Shown piece after piece: positions 49,619-63,135 of a stretch of 64,000 nt of DNA. The notes under the pieces are model-generated. The model did not search any database. It was not told where the DNA came from and worked only from the letters and a program-made list of their open reading frames with translations. Within the stretch, counting starts at the first letter, position 1. Each line of letters begins with the position of its first letter. The translations under genes and the position numbers were made by a program. Source of the DNA: Strobilurus pachycystidiatus (lineage: Eukaryota; Basidiomycota; Agaricomycetes; Agaricales; Physalacriaceae); the NCBI GenBank assembly GCA_019915135.1, contig JAHLMK010000001.1, positions 4,030,001 to 4,094,000 of the forward strand, given 5' to 3'.

Positions 49619-51659
49619 TCACTCCTTCGCTTTCTTCGCCTTCTTCAACTTCTTCTTCAGCTTGTCTATCTCTTCCTTTGCTTTCGTCAACTCTTCAGCC
49701 GCCTTGTCCAATTCGACATCCTTCTTGGATTTGTGCTTGAAGTAATCGTAGCGGCGCTTGGGCGGTGAACAAGTGTACCTTTTGTCCCGGCAACGGTCGC
49801 AAGATACACAAGTCTTGGTCTTGACGGTATCTGGGTGGTCCCGCTGATTCAGCATATACTCCCAGGTACACTCTTGTCCTCGCTGCTCGCAGGTGAGACA
49901 CTTGCGATCCACGTTGATCTTCTTCTGCATCGCCTTGTTATCCAACACTTTGCCGTGCTTGTCAGCTTTGGACGGGCGGCTAGTGGAGGATTTCGACTTC
50001 GAATTGGTCTTCGGTTTCTTGGGCTCTGGCGCTTCCTCTTCCTCCTCCACTGGGGTCGCGGCACGTTTTCGCTTTCGAATTCGTTTAGGCGCTGGCTGAG
50101 GGGAATGGGAAAGGGCCTTGGGCGTTGGCAGGGAATTCGAAGGCGAATTTCCTGGTTCGGGTTCCAACGCTTGCTTGGAGGTGGAAGCTATTGGGGTGCG
50201 CTGGATAGGGCATAAGAAAATCTAGTTCAAATTGAAGATATTCAAAGTCGATTTTCTTACCGGTGTCTCAGCTCTAGCTGGCTTCCCTTTTTCTTTCTCC
50301 ATCCTTGCCTTCGCTTCGGCAGACTTCAACGGCGTGGGTCGAGGTCTAGGCTTGGGCGTGGAAAGGGGTGTGGAGGATTTCGGGGTCGAGTTTCTGATTG
50401 TCAACTCCGACTCTTGATCTTCGCTGTCCGTCTCTGAGGCGGACTCGTCGTCTTCATTGTCAAAGAAAATCTTATCTTTGTTAAGTAAGGAATTCGAGTT
50501 CGAATTTCTTTACTTACCTCTTCATCGAACACTGTAGGCCGTTCCAGAGGCCACTCTTTTTCTTCTGCGATTTCTCGCATCTGATTCAAGACAAGCTTCG
50601 GCTAGAAGGTTTTATTAGCTTCTGTCCAAATTCTGTCTGTCTGGGGTCTTTACCGAACTCAGCAAAACCTCGTATTCTTGTAGACTCGTAATACCAGTCG
50701 GTACCCACCGGACCGATTGACCGATTGTTTGGTTTGTTTGGTTTGGGCAGGCGAGTATCTCATGAACCGACTGGGCCCCCATGGCACGATTTTGGCCTGG
50801 CCCGCCAATTCAAAGGTGTTGACTTCAACAAATTTTTTGTCGGGCTCACAAAAAAGTGCAAAATCACCTATAAGAAAATGAATCCCCATGTTCTGAAACA
50901 TCCAGAACTAGACTTAGTTCGAGGGGCATTTTCTGCGGTGATAAAATTTCTCTAAGTCCCGAGCTTGTCAATGATTGCTTGATGCCGAAAGCTTGCCTCG
51001 TGAAGCAACGGTAAGACTTTCTTACCTCCAAAAAAATACCCCTTAAACTGACTTCAGATCTCGAGGATTCGGAGCATGGAGATTCATTTTTACATAGGTA
51101 ATTTTGCACTTTTTTTCAAAAGTGAGTGCAAATTTTTTGAAGTCCCTACCTCTCATTTGGCGGGCCAGGCCTAAATCGTGCCATGGGAGCCCAGCCGGTT
51201 TTGGAAGTTACTCGCCTGCCGTTGCTGACAAAATCGGCTGGTGTCACAAGCCTAGTATTCTTGAACCATCCACTCAATGTCGATTTCATCTTCCCGCTCC
51301 GGTTCTCCTTGTGCAAGAGTCCACACGAACCATAGCACGTAGGCTTCGAAAAGCAGGGCATCGACCTTTTCGATCTCGAATTCCAGTTGGAAGTCGAGCG
51401 GGTTGACGGTGCTAGCATATCGAGCCGCGAATTCGTAGAAATGGTGTTTAGGCGCTAGCTTGCGCAACGAATCCGGGAAGTACCACAACTGAGCTGCAGT
51501 GGCCTGTTTGGAGAATACAGGGACATAGATGAGGGGGTCCACATGTTTTCGGCCCAAGAACAAGAAGTTATGGCCCTTCGTGATGTTGACTCCACCAACC
51601 CTAAGCTGTCCCTTGTCTTGCGTATGGTCCATAGCGGCTACGATGTCTTTCATGGGCAT
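49619..51659 (-). pseudogene. Gene B of copy 2, interrupted by a MITE
   Basis: The start ATG (51659) and the N-terminal domain are intact, but 575 bp of foreign DNA (50681-51255) lies near the end of exon 1, with an in-frame stop soon after. Downstream, the Cys module and coiled coil (50167-49619) remain open. One Cys-region change is seen against copy 1 (CDRCRDKRYTC for CDRCRVKRYTC). Confidence 0.75.
50681..51255. mobile_element. hAT-like MITE, 575 bp, with 8-bp target duplication
   Basis: The direct repeat TATTCTTG flanks the insert (50673-50680 and 51256-51263) and is single in copy 1. The ends are imperfect inverted repeats: TAGACTCGTAATACCAG against TAGGCTTGTGACACCAG. Inner arms extend the match (GGCCTGGCCCGCCA on the left, TGGCGGGCCAGGCC on the right), so most of the insert can fold back. 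No transposase. An 8-bp duplication with TAG-type ends suits the hAT superfamily. Confidence 0.8.
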
Positions 51660-52834
51660 GGTGGTGGAAAGAAATTCGAGGTCGAAAAGGTGGAAATCGA
51701 AATCGAGGGTCGTAGTGCGAGTGGTAGGCGTCGTGGGGGGGGAAAAGAGTTTTTCAGACTCAAAGACCCAGCTTTTATACGACACCGATTATCGCTTTCC
51801 GAGTACCCGACGGTGACAACTTCTTCTGACTCGAATTTCTAAGTCCGACATGCGCAGTTGCACACGTTTATGGATCAGCGCCTTCGAACGATCTAGATTC
51901 TTTCCTATTTAGGTCATAGATCTCATCTCCAGCGCTTCCTGACCCTTCTTAAGCACTTGATTTTGCCCCTTTATTTCTAGGCTGATTATCTTGATATTCG
52001 AGCTTGAATATCTCTTCTTTGTCTTGGTATATTTCTCTGGTGATAGCTGAGAAAGTCGAGTATGATTTTCTTCAGTTCCCTAATCTTACAGCGTATTTTG
52101 CCAGTTTCATAGTGCTTTACTAGACTCTGAAGCTTTGCTTTACTATGACAATTAGGTTTCTTACTTGTCCAAATGTACCCAGGTCAAATCAAACTCGAAT
52201 TGGCCCCCATCGATTTTAAACTTTCCTTACCCCATTAGGCCGACAGTAAGGAATAGACCGTTTTTCACTTTGAAAAGTGATTCTGGTAGATATCGATGCC
52301 AGGATTCCAAATCTGAAGTCCGATCGTCGATTGGATCATTTCCCGCGCCAGAAAAGGCAAAATACTCCGTTTGGCCCCAAATTGACCGATTGGCTCCGTC
52401 TCACTTCCTAGATCATTATAGGAGGATACGGACTGTTTCATTTGAAGCTCCCAACACTCCGAAGCTCACAACACTCCCGAAGGAGTGTTGGGAGCTTCAA
52501 ATGTTTTTGATTTCGAACAACTTTCCAACTAAGCGCAAGTCAAACCGACCACACAATAAAGCGTTACAGTATTTCTTGATTTTTGACTTCGTTTGTACTC
52601 GTTTTTCGAAATTTCTTCGATTTTCTATCTTTTCATAGCTATTCGAACCTTTCTTTCTGATAGTGCTAAGCAAACCGAGAACGTTTTTGTTTTTGGCTTA
52701 TTCGAGGCTTACTGCACCCTAAGTCTGTCTAGTTCAAGAAAATTGTATATGAATTTCAACTAGAGGTAAGAAAAAGTTCAAGTCCCAATAGTAAGTCAAA
52801 GTAATCCGACTGGTAATGTCAAATCAAATTCGAT

Positions 52835-55034
52835 TTACTCTCTTGCTCTCTTCTTCTTATCCTTAGCCAACTTCTTTTCTAACTTCTTCTTGGCCTCTTT
52901 CTCCTTCTGCAGCTCTTCTTCCAAATCCTTGATGCGTCTTTCAGCATCCCTCAGCTCGGTACCCTTGCTTTCCAACGTATCCTTCATCTTTTCGAAGGCG
53001 GTATCTTCTTGGCTTGGTGATAGAAGAAACCACCATCGACATCGGGTGGTTGGCACATTACTCGACGGTCATGGCAAGTGTCGCAAGAAATTCGAATCTT
53101 GACTTTGGCCGCCTGGGGTTCCCAAAGTTGCTCGTTAACCGCAACCCAAGTACATTCCCTGTGACCCTTCAAGCAATTCGAGCACGAATTGAGGGTGTCA
53201 ATTCGTTCTTGAACCTCCTTGTTAGTGTACACTGCCCCAGTACTGTCGATTTTCGTGGCCTTGGGTTCGTTCACCTTCGACTTCTTTGGACTCTTCTTCT
53301 TAGGTGGATCCTGAGGTCGATGGGAGTCGTCGTCAGTCTCCATACCCAACACTGGTCCCAAGTCGAGCTTCGCAGGGATTTGGACTTTGGATGATGAGGC
53401 TACTGGTGGAGGGGTTGGAGGACGCGCGGGCGGAACAGTTTTCGAACTCGATTTGCTCTTGTACTGTCGCTTGACCTTCTTTGGTGGTGGCGGCCCACGG
53501 TCTTCTTCCTCTTCTTCTAACGTTCTGGGTTCGGTAATGAACGACAGTTCGTTATATTTCTTCAAGTATAAGTTAGTTTATAGAAATTCGAAATTGAATT
53601 TCTACTTACTCTCTTCTTGGTCTTTTCCAACTCGCTCTTGCTAGCTTTGGCTTTCTTCGTGGTCTTCTAAATCGACCAATTAAATCTAGATCGAATAGAA
53701 CTTCGAATTCGATTTTCTTACCTCTTTCATCTCCCTTGTTGGAGCTTCTACCATTGCCTTCGCCTGGTCCTTTTGCAAGGTTTTGGGCACGGGCGCAGGT
53801 TCTTCTCTTTTTCGCATCTTCGGGACTTTATACGTTTCGCCCCGGTAAGAGATTGATTCAATTACCAGGTGCCAATCCTGGTCTTCGGGTCGACGTGCGA
53901 AAGGTTCTATGTTAAGATCCTGTCTTGCGTCGAAGTCGAAGAACTCTCTAAGTCCCGAGGTTGTCGGTTCTCTGTTGAACATCTTCTTCAGACCTTCGGA
54001 TATCACCTTGTCCAGCACGTAGTAAAACGAATTTTCGATTTCGATTTTGTCGAATGTTACCGCCTGCTGTAGCGATGTCCAAAAGAATACGTCGAAGTGG
54101 TTATGCGGGGGGATCTGCTGGTTGAAGTGCTCCATGGCTACTTCGTAAATCTGCCGCTTTCCAAGCACAATGTCCCCACACACGTCATGTGAAGGTCGAA
54201 TGCGGTACTTGCTGGGAAGATTTGTATTGCCGAAGTACAGGAACTTTGTTGGCGGTGTTTCGACGGCGGGGATAGGTCGATTGGAACCCTTCCCTTTCTC
54301 CAAGGCACCATTGACAGCTTTGGCCATCAACGAATCTAGACCGGCTAGGCGCCACCAACGGCTATTCGGGTCTGCTTTCTGGAACACTGGGTCGACTATC
54401 ACTGCCGTTACTAGGTAACACCAAGACTTAGCCACATGTAGATTGCGGTTATCGATACCTTTTCGAATAAGGATTTCCTTGATCTTGTCCATGTTGCCTC
54501 GTATGAATTCCTGTTGTTCTAGTAGACTTAGGTTGAGTTTCCACCGATAGTCGACTTGGCTCGAGAACGCATAGGCATGAAGCTCTCCATTGTTCTTTGG
54601 GTTGGTCCAGAACTTTTCGATTGGCATTAGAGCCATAAGCGGGGTCTTAGTTCGAAATGTTAACTAAGTAGAAAATCAAGCTTCGATTTTCTACCTACCT
54701 CGTTTTCATTCGAACTGTCCCTCGTCTCTGGTTCCATCGCTGCGTCAACTGTCTATTGTCACAGTGATTAGCCTGATGAAAAGTCATGCTCGAATTTCTT
54801 ACTCAAGCCTTTTCTTTTCCTTTTCTCGACTCTTTGTGCTGACCAGCTGGTTGCGACTAAAATTGAGTCAAGTCTTATTCGTATCTTCTCAATTTGACTT
54901 ACTTCTTCAACGCTCAATCTTCCCATTCGTTTGCCCAGATCCTTTATTCTTTCAGCTCTACCTTGCCCACTTGACTGTGTAGGAATAGTTCGCTGCGAAT
55001 CATAGGTCGACGTGGATGCGATAGGTTGAGGCAT
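52835..55034 (-). pseudogene. Gene A of copy 2, one frameshift
   Basis: Same six-exon layout as in copy 1, starting at 55034. Exon 3 has the full 54 bases here and stays in frame, and the coiled-coil end is in frame, but one C is missing relative to copy 1 just after the Cys module (near 53000), which ends the frame prematurely. The lesion is at a different position from both lesions in copy 1. Confidence 0.7.
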
Positions 55035-55673
55035 TGATGAAAATCGAGTTCGAAGTGGTGCAAGCTAACCCGGGTAATCGTAAATATGGGGACGGAAAGG
55101 AAGCAAATCGAGCTCGGTGTCCTTTCCTATATACCCCTCTGAATGATAAATCCGAGCACCCGACGAGCACAACTTCTTATGAGTCGATTTTCGACTCCGA
55201 TTTTTCTTTTACTCTGGAAAACGCTGATCTTTGCTGTGCGCCCTGCGCCAACGTTCCTGAATCTTTCCCAATTTGGTAATCAGGTCCGCCACGCACGTTT
55301 GTCTTCGCGCTTCTTACTTACTCTGGTACTAGTATCGGTTCCTAAGCCGATCTGAGGTCCAGATTTATTCATTTTGGGGTTTTTGGCGCATCAGATCTAG
55401 TAGATCCGAAAAATTTATTGTAATTTTCCTGTTTAATACACCATATATATCCCCTCTATTTTCTTTTGATGGTGTCCGCACCATCTAGTCTTACTCTTTA
55501 ATCAAATTTCACCAAATCAACTTCGATTTGGTCGTCTGATTTCCCCTTGAATTCAACATGAATTTAATCTATGTTGATTTTCTTTCTTGTCTGGGACCCA
55601 CAAACGTCCATATACCACTTTTTGTTTTTCTTCACAATTCCATGGGACTCTGGGGCCTTTATGATCTTCCACA

Positions 55674-56135
55674 GGCCATATCGTGTACTGGTAACACATC
55701 TATCTCTTGTGATAGATCTTAGTTGGTTCGAATCCACTTATGTCCCTTAGGTTTACTGTGTCTTCGCCTTTTTAAATCGTAATTCAGCACCACCTATTCG
55801 AGTTCAAATATCTCCAGGACCTTATGATTTTATGTAATATCTGGAGCATTGTGGTCTCGGACATTTCATAAATTCTTAAAGCATCATGGTGTAATGGTAA
55901 CATCCTCCTCGATTATTCCGGGCTTCAGTGTTGCCAGGAGGGATCTTGGTTCAAATCCAAGTGACACCACTTTAGTTTGCAGCTTCGGCAGATGATCTTT
56001 TTCTTTTTCGAGGGAATTTTGGCTCAGGGGATTCACCAATCCTCCTTGTACTTTAAGGTCATATGGTGTAATGGTTGCATCACCCTATTCTCTTAGAATT
56101 CTAGGGGGGACTTGGGTTTGATTCCCAATATGACC
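55674..56135 (+). tRNA. tRNA-like cluster of copy 2 (three sequences)
   Basis: Sequences at 55674-55745, 55880-55968 and 56057-56135 correspond to tRNA-like 3, 2 and 1 of copy 1. All lie antisense to pol. The acceptor of the last is still perfect (GGTCATA with TATGACC). The middle one has gained acceptor mismatches. Confidence 0.5.
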
Positions 56136-56305
56136 ATTGCGCCCCCGACTTAAAGTCGTCTTTTTATCTTAGTTAGCATACTGTGCCACTGTTTGTAGAT
56201 TTATTCGATCCTGAAATGATTCTCATCTTCGAGCTCAACTTTCTCAAGCAGTGACCAATTACACTACTCTTGACTTCGTAGCAATATCGAATTCGAATTG
56301 CTTTC

Positions 56306-59300
56306 TTAATCTTTTCTACCCATCTTTGACAAGTCTTCTACTATTTTCTTAGCACCTTCCTTGATTCTCTTAAGTGCTTCAAAGAATTTATGCCCCAAGA
56401 AAATAGGTTCTTTTCTTGAGTAGAACGGTATGACCCTAAATTGAGCAATTTTGTCTTTTAATACAGTGCCATCTAGTTCGCACAAGATGTAATTATTGGC
56501 AGTAGTTCTTGCCACTACAGCGTATGGTCCCATGAACCTTTCTTTGAACTTTGCGTTCATTTTCCTTCTCAATTCTAGTGTTTCTTACCAATACCAAATC
56601 TCCAGTATCGAATTGATAACGAGGAATGCTATTGACAAAATCATCCATGAATTTCGAAGCTGCTTTCTTCTTGTTGAGGGTAACTCGCTTCTTCATTTCT
56701 TTTACATCTTCCTTGTGCTTGATGAGCTGTTTTGCTCGATAAGCTAGTAAATCGGATGTCGATACGATTTTATCTGGTGTAGCCACTAACCAAGTTACTT
56801 CTTCCAAATCTAATGGTAGAATGGGATCGCAACCTGTTACAGCGTAAAAGGGGGAAGTTCCTATGGATCTCTTGACTGTGATTCTTTCAGCCCAAAGAAT
56901 TTCATGGAGGAATTGCGGCCATTGTTCAGGATTGCCTTTGCAAACTTTGAATAGCGACTGTCTGATATCCCAATGTCCTCTTTCTACTTTTCCGTTAGCC
57001 GTCTTGTTGTACGGCGTAATTGCAATACCCTTTATACCATACTTTTCTTCAATATAACGTATAGCCTTTAGGATCGCTGGACCATTATCGGTTACGATTT
57101 CCTTAAGACAACCCCATCTGCATAGTATGTCTTCGAATATCCATTCACCTAACGTTTCTGAGTTTTCTACCTTCAACGCTCGAGCTTCTGGCCATCCAGT
57201 GAGTCCACACCTTGCAACGGTTACTGCATTATAGTCTTTATATTTATCAACCTTTGAGGAATTCAAACCCGATTTTGGCATTCGAAACGTGTCAATATAG
57301 GCTCGCTCGAATATACCAGGTGTTGAAGTAATCACAGGTTCGGTCCTTATAAGGGTCTTTTGTCTCTTCTGGCATAGTATGCAAGTCTTCGTATACCATT
57401 TGATATCAGTGTCCAAACCAGGCCACCAAAATCTCTTCTTGACTAGCTGAAGCACTGAGTATTGGCCCTTATGTCCATTCGAGTCATGCAGTCGTTTTAC
57501 AATAGCAAATCGACTCGATTTTTGTATTACTCTCTTATGTGCTCCATCCTTATCTTTCTTATATAGCTTTTCATGTCGAATAAAGAAATCTTTGCTCCAC
57601 TCTTGTAATTGGGCTACTTCGGATTCCGTTAGCGACACAAATTCCTTCTCAGGATCAAGTATATAATCTTGCATATAAGGCAAAAGAAGCTCCCAGTTAG
57701 TTTCTCGTTTACTGCGAGGTAACGCTGGGAATTCATCCATTGCTAGCCATCCTTCTAGTTCTTCAATCGAAACTGCTCCGCTAAGAGCTAAGTCTCTTTG
57801 TTCTTTATACCTGCCAGGCCAGAAAACCGAGCTCGAATTGACAATTGTATGAGCAAAACCTTTTCGATTATCAATCAAATCCTTGAATGAATCGAACGGT
57901 TCCGGTTTATCTTTCAGTTCTATGTCTTCAGGTTCTTCGTACTCAAACATGTGAAGAACATCTTCTTCTTCATCAATATCTGGTCTAGGAACTTGTATAT
58001 CTAGTTCTGAACTGGGTCTTCTACTTAAACCGTCGGGACCATGCACTTTACCCGGCACATGTACTAAGGTAAAGTGATACATCAAAATTTCTTCTGCCCA
58101 ACGTTGTAAATTAGCATTCGCCAACGAGTCAACGTTCGACAACATTCCTTTAATGTATTTGGCATCCACTTCGATTTTCAGCTTTTGACATCCTAGCAAG
58201 TAATATTTGCAGTGCATCAAAGCCCGATACAAGCCAAACAATTCTCTTTTCGCTTTCAAATATCTAGCTTCTCGCTCGTTCAAGGTAATCGACATGAATT
58301 TCGCAAAGTACTGCTTCTTAGGTTCTTCGGGATCGAATTGCGACAGATAAAACCCTACGGCTTGATATGAAGTATCCACAGATAGAATGATTGGAGTATC
58401 CCAGTCATATCTTAAAGGTTTTAACATGGGGCAAGTCTCTATTGCTCTTTTTAACTCGTCCATACTTGCTTGTTCTTCATCTCCCCACTTAAAGGGTATG
58501 ATCTTCTTAGTCAAATAAGTCAACGGTCGAGCTTTCTTAGAGTAGTCTTTGACAAACGCCCTAAAGATTCCAGCCGTTCCTAAGAACGATCGTACTTCAG
58601 TAAGCGATTGACAAGCGGGCCAGTCTGAAATGACCTTTACTCTTTCTTCCGCTGGTTTTCTTCCATAGTAGGTACATACATGTCCAACTACAGTGATTTC
58701 TTCAGCACAGATAACCGCTTTCAAACCTGAAAAAGTACCTCCAGCATATTTCATACGCTGGACAATACGATTCATGTTACAAAAGTGTTCCCAAATGAAC
58801 CGACGGATTTTCGGGTTTGATTTGAGGGTTTTGTAAGTACCATCTGCTTGTTGATACCTGCTACTGGGTCCTTTTACTGGCACATCGTCAATATAAGGTC
58901 GTGTAAAAGCTGGTATCTCGTCTCTTAAGATGTAAGTTACATCGTCATGGAAAATTGGAACCGAATTTGTCCATCCCATAGGCAAGGTTCTTAATCTTAA
59001 TGCTCCATACGGTGTGGAGAATGTAGTCATATCGCGACTGCTAGTGGCCAACATTCTTTCATCGTATCCTACATACAAATCTAATGTTCCTCCGCAAGAC
59101 AAACCCGCAAAAGCCTCTGCTAATTCTTCAGTGGCTGGAGGTAGACCTGAGTGAGCAATGGTAACCGCATTCAACGGTTCCAGACTATGGACTAATCTCA
59201 GTTTCTTTCCATCTTTCTTGACAACACAAAACCATCGACTTCTATACGACGAGTTCGAAGGCTCGTATACTCCCGAATCGATTTTGTGTTTTATGATCTT

Positions 59301-60221
59301 GCATACTTCTTCATAGATTCCTGGTGGTATAGGTATGTTCTTTAACACCCAAGGAGTATGAGGTATTACTGGCATATCAACAGGCGGGAAGAAATCCTCT
59401 CTGAATTTCCCCTTTTCTGTTTCATCCCAAGCAAATCCTTCATTCTGTAGACACATAAAATGGTCCAACAGTTTCCGTTCTTCCGGCCATAGGAAATCTC
59501 CAGTATGGTCATCTTGAATTTGTTCCCTACGTTCCGCTGTATAGCGTCCAGTTGGTACAAATTCGGGCGGATTTTCCGATAACTGAGGCATATCTTTTAA
59601 GGGATCTCCTACAATATGTCGTTGAATCCGAAATTCTTCTGGTAAGGTTCCTAAGTGAGCCTTGGTCTTCAAGTGTACGGGTTTATATTTCTTCGTAGCA
59701 AATACTCCCCGACTACTTCTTTCTTCCTTGATATTCGAAAGGAATTCCTTTCTTGCTTGTCCAATGTAATCTATAGGCATTGATACCTTGAAATTACTGA
59801 ACACTTCTTCTAGTCCATTAGGTACGCCATAAAACATGTCCATGGTAGACATGGCTTTGATTTCTGGCAAATCCAAATCGATTTTCTCTTTTCGAATATC
59901 GAACAACTTCTTAAAACCAAATACTTCTTTAGTAGGGAAAATTGAATTCGATTTACTAGGTGGTGTTACCATAAATGGTTCCACTCCTTGTTTCATAAAT
60001 CGATACTGATTTCTAATTGGTTTTACTAGTTGATTCACTCTATCAGAGGATTTTCGAAGGTACAGACTAGTTATTGCTTCTGGGTCAAACGTGTCCTGCC
60101 CACCATTTGGAACATACGTTTGCTTAATCTTAATTTCACCATTCAGACCCTTCTCAATCACCAATGCCAACTCTCCTTGATATTCGTTCAAGTCCTCGAG
60201 TTTGGGTGAAAACCCACGGGT
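56306..60221 (-). pseudogene. pol: Pol of copy 2, frameshifted near the integrase C-terminus
   Basis: The frame is open through RT (YIDDVPVKG kept), RNase H and the integrase DDE core. One extra A in a homopolymer near 56563 moves the last roughly 90 codons, including the GPY module, to another frame (56306-56572). Few other amino-acid differences from copy 1, for example ARYLKAKRE for ARYSQAKRE in the RNase H region. Confidence 0.85.
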
Positions 60222-61327
60222 TCAGCCTTAGTTTGATGACTTGGTATCTGACCCCTTGCATAAGTGGGTAAAGTCATTCTTTGGCCATTCCCTGGGTCTA
60301 CAACAGTTACTGTGGTTAGACCGGCCGCCGACGTTTGTAGGCTTGCTTGAGACACAGTCTCAAACGGTCTACCCAGTAGAATGTCATAGGCAGGATCTTG
60401 TAGAATGTGAAACTGAAGGTAATACACGATTCCTTCACAGTTTACCGGTACATTTCGCGCTAAGCCTAATGTTACCGTTCTTCCTTTATCTGCACTTTCC
60501 ATAGTGATCTTAAAACTTGGGTCGTACGCTAAACCGAGCTCGAATGCTGTCTTGAGAGACATCGAGGCAATCTGTGATCCACCGTCTAGGAGACACTCTT
60601 TTCGATTTCCATGGTTGATTCTTAACCATAGAGTTCTGAGGTCTACACTTTCTGGTGCCATGTACAACTTAGAGACATGGTATGGTCCTTGGAATTGTGT
60701 CGTGTTGAAAAATTGTTCTATAGGATCTTGTACGACTATTGACCCTTTAGGGACCTCTTCAGACTCGATTTGCGAAATCGAATAGACATGCTTAGAGGTA
60801 GTCTTAACATTCCTTGTCTTTAACAATTTCTCTAGGTTCTTTCGCCACTCAATGTTAGTTGCAAGTAACTTCTCTGGTAAAAGTTCCTTCCAAGCTTCTT
60901 TCCATTGAGGATTTTCTTCAAGAAGCAAATCGATTTCCGATTTTCTTTTGTACGACTTGAACTTTTCTATTTTAGGTAGAGTTGAATCTACCGTGGAAGA
61001 TTTAGGTAAATCGAGTTCGATTTTTGGTTCTGGTTGATTAGCAGCGTCTTTTACTTGCTTTTCAACTTCCCCATCTTCTGACTCTTCGTCAGATGAACTG
61101 TCTTCTTCACCTTTATCTTCAAAGCTAACTTGCTTAGGTTGAACTGTTGTAGTAGGTCGCTTTGGTATTTCTACCGTGACCTTCTGTCTTGGCCATACCG
61201 TCTTAGTCGGTACTGTAGTCTTAGGCATTTCGGTTTCGAATTGTAAACCGCTCTGATTCTTATTTTGACTTCGAGTATTAACAGCGTATGAGCTTTCCGG
61301 TAAAGATACTGTATCTTCTTCCTTCAT
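60188..61327 (-). CDS. pro: Protease ORF of copy 2
   Basis: This is an uninterrupted 379-residue frame with the same LLDGGSQ and ILLGRPF motifs as copy 1, and only isolated substitutions (for example Asn to Ser in KNQSG). Its overlap with pol and the GGGTTTT heptamer are kept. Confidence 0.85.
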   Translation of the reverse strand: MKEEDTVSLPESSYAVNTRSQNKNQSGLQFETEMPKTTVPTKTVWPRQKVTVEIPKRPTTTVQPKQVSFEDKGEEDSSSDEESEDGEVEKQVKDAANQPEPKIELDLPKSSTVDSTLPKIEKFKSYKRKSEIDLLLEENPQWKEAWKELLPEKLLATNIEWRKNLEKLLKTRNVKTTSKHVYSISQIESEEVPKGSIVVQDPIEQFFNTTQFQGPYHVSKLYMAPESVDLRTLWLRINHGNRKECLLDGGSQIASMSLKTAFELGLAYDPSFKITMESADKGRTVTLGLARNVPVNCEGIVYYLQFHILQDPAYDILLGRPFETVSQASLQTSAAGLTTVTVVDPGNGQRMTLPTYARGQIPSHQTKAEPVGFHPNSRT

Positions 61328-61332
61328 CAAGC

Positions 61333-63135
61333 TCAGTTGAAACCCCCTTGAGTGTGAGGTACCATAGTATTTGCATACGAGGTATCCAAACGCATATCTT
61401 CTGGTGCGAAGTCATCCGTTTGCCCAATAGTGGTTTGCGCTTTAACTTCTTGAAGACTATCTTCTTTGTACTTAAGAACCTGTTGCAAAGGTGACTTTCC
61501 ACCAGCCCTTTCCTTTCTTAAAATCGGAAGGCCATTGTTGAAAAAGTCCCAGTTGGCTTCCGTAATCACTAGCCAACCTTCCGTTTGCAAGTCAAATCTT
61601 TTCTTACACTGATCACGCATATGACCAGGTTCTTCACAGAAAAAGCAGCGCCCGGGTTGTGAATACGACGTAGTTTGACCAGCTGGTACCAGACGATTAG
61701 GGTTCTGCAAAATTCGAGTCGGATTTGCAGTGTTCCCTCCCGTATAGGGTATCTGATTGGTTCGGTTCGTACCCATAGGCGGTTGAACAGTGATAGGTGC
61801 CGATTGAACGAAATTCGAGATCGAATTGGTATCTTGGTAATTCATTGTTCTCGCATTCAACAAGGAAGCGTTGATTGTATCAAGGAATTGTTGATGATTC
61901 TTTTGATTTTCTTCCTTCTCGCGCGCCATCTCTACTCGATCTTTTTCTCTAGCTTTTTCTGATTGTATCAGGATATCCCTTAGTGCATTGAGTGCACTAT
62001 TGGTATCCGTCAAATCTTCAGTCTTGACTCTTGAAGTACCGGTTTCTGTCTTGTGGGACCCTTTGGTCCTATAGACTGCTGTTTCTTCCAACACGCTGGT
62101 AATAGCGCCTACAACATTGGTGATGTTGTTGTACCAATCCGACACCGTTGTTGCTGCCGGTTTGTTGGTTCTTAAATGACCAGTAGTACTGGCCCAAACT
62201 GCATTTGTTACACAGTCTTGGATTCTTTCCACGACTTTCTTGTCCGTGATTTCACCCTTCTTAACTAAGTACCGCAATATGTGCAGTACTTCTCTTTGAA
62301 AAACATTCCACCTGTCTTTGTGGTCAACAGGCCGTTTTTCCAATTTGACAATGGCATCCTCTAGATCGTCTAGAGAATACTTGGTGTCATCTTTGCCTCT
62401 GTTATAGCTAGACAACAAAGCCGACTTGAATTCTTTCCACTCTCCTCTAATGAAAGTAGGCATATTTAACCATTGGTCTCGAATGGTTTCTGGCACAAAG
62501 TTACACGCGATTTCAATCATCGTGCCTTCATCCGTAATACCAGACTCGCCAATGATTTGTTCAATCACCCTTAGAAAATCGGCTATGTTTTCCGATTTTC
62601 CATTGAAGTTTGGCGCATTGCTGGTGCCATACTTGGGTATCTTTTTGTCTTTTATGTCTTCTCTCCACTTCAGAGAAGGAAATTCATCAATGACTAGCGC
62701 TCGAACAAAACGTAGGAATGTTTAAAAGATCTTGGTAATTTTCTAAGGCTCGGCTTAAAAGTAGAAATTCGAGTTCGGATTGTTCAAGATCAGAATAACT
62801 CTTTCTAGGAGCTAATCTTCTTCGAATTGGCGGGGGATGTTCAGCTAATCTGCGAACTTTTTCCCGTACTTTTTCTGGTTGATCGTTGAATAGGGCTCCT
62901 ACTCGTGGTCTGTTCTTTCTTAAACTTCTAGTTCCTACTTGGACACTTTGTAGTTCAGATTCTTCAGGAGCAATTCGAGATCCACTAGCAACCGGTGGTG
63001 TTTCCGGGTTTGCGTCTAGTTGACTTCGGGTGTATTTAGCAGACTGTCTGCCTTTCTTAGACGTTTTTGGATATAAAGACCACCGATTTGGTTGATCAAA
63101 ATATAGGACCCCCTCGCGGTGGGCTCCAAAAGGTT
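61333..63135 (-). pseudogene. gag: Gag of copy 2, 20-base deletion removes the candidate start
   Basis: The zinc knuckle half is open from about 62700 down to 61333. A 20-base deletion near 62708 removes exactly the ATG that is the first in-frame start in copy 1 and puts the upstream 150-codon extension out of frame. The next in-frame methionine is far into the capsid part. The GGGTTTC heptamer before the stop is kept. Confidence 0.8.
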
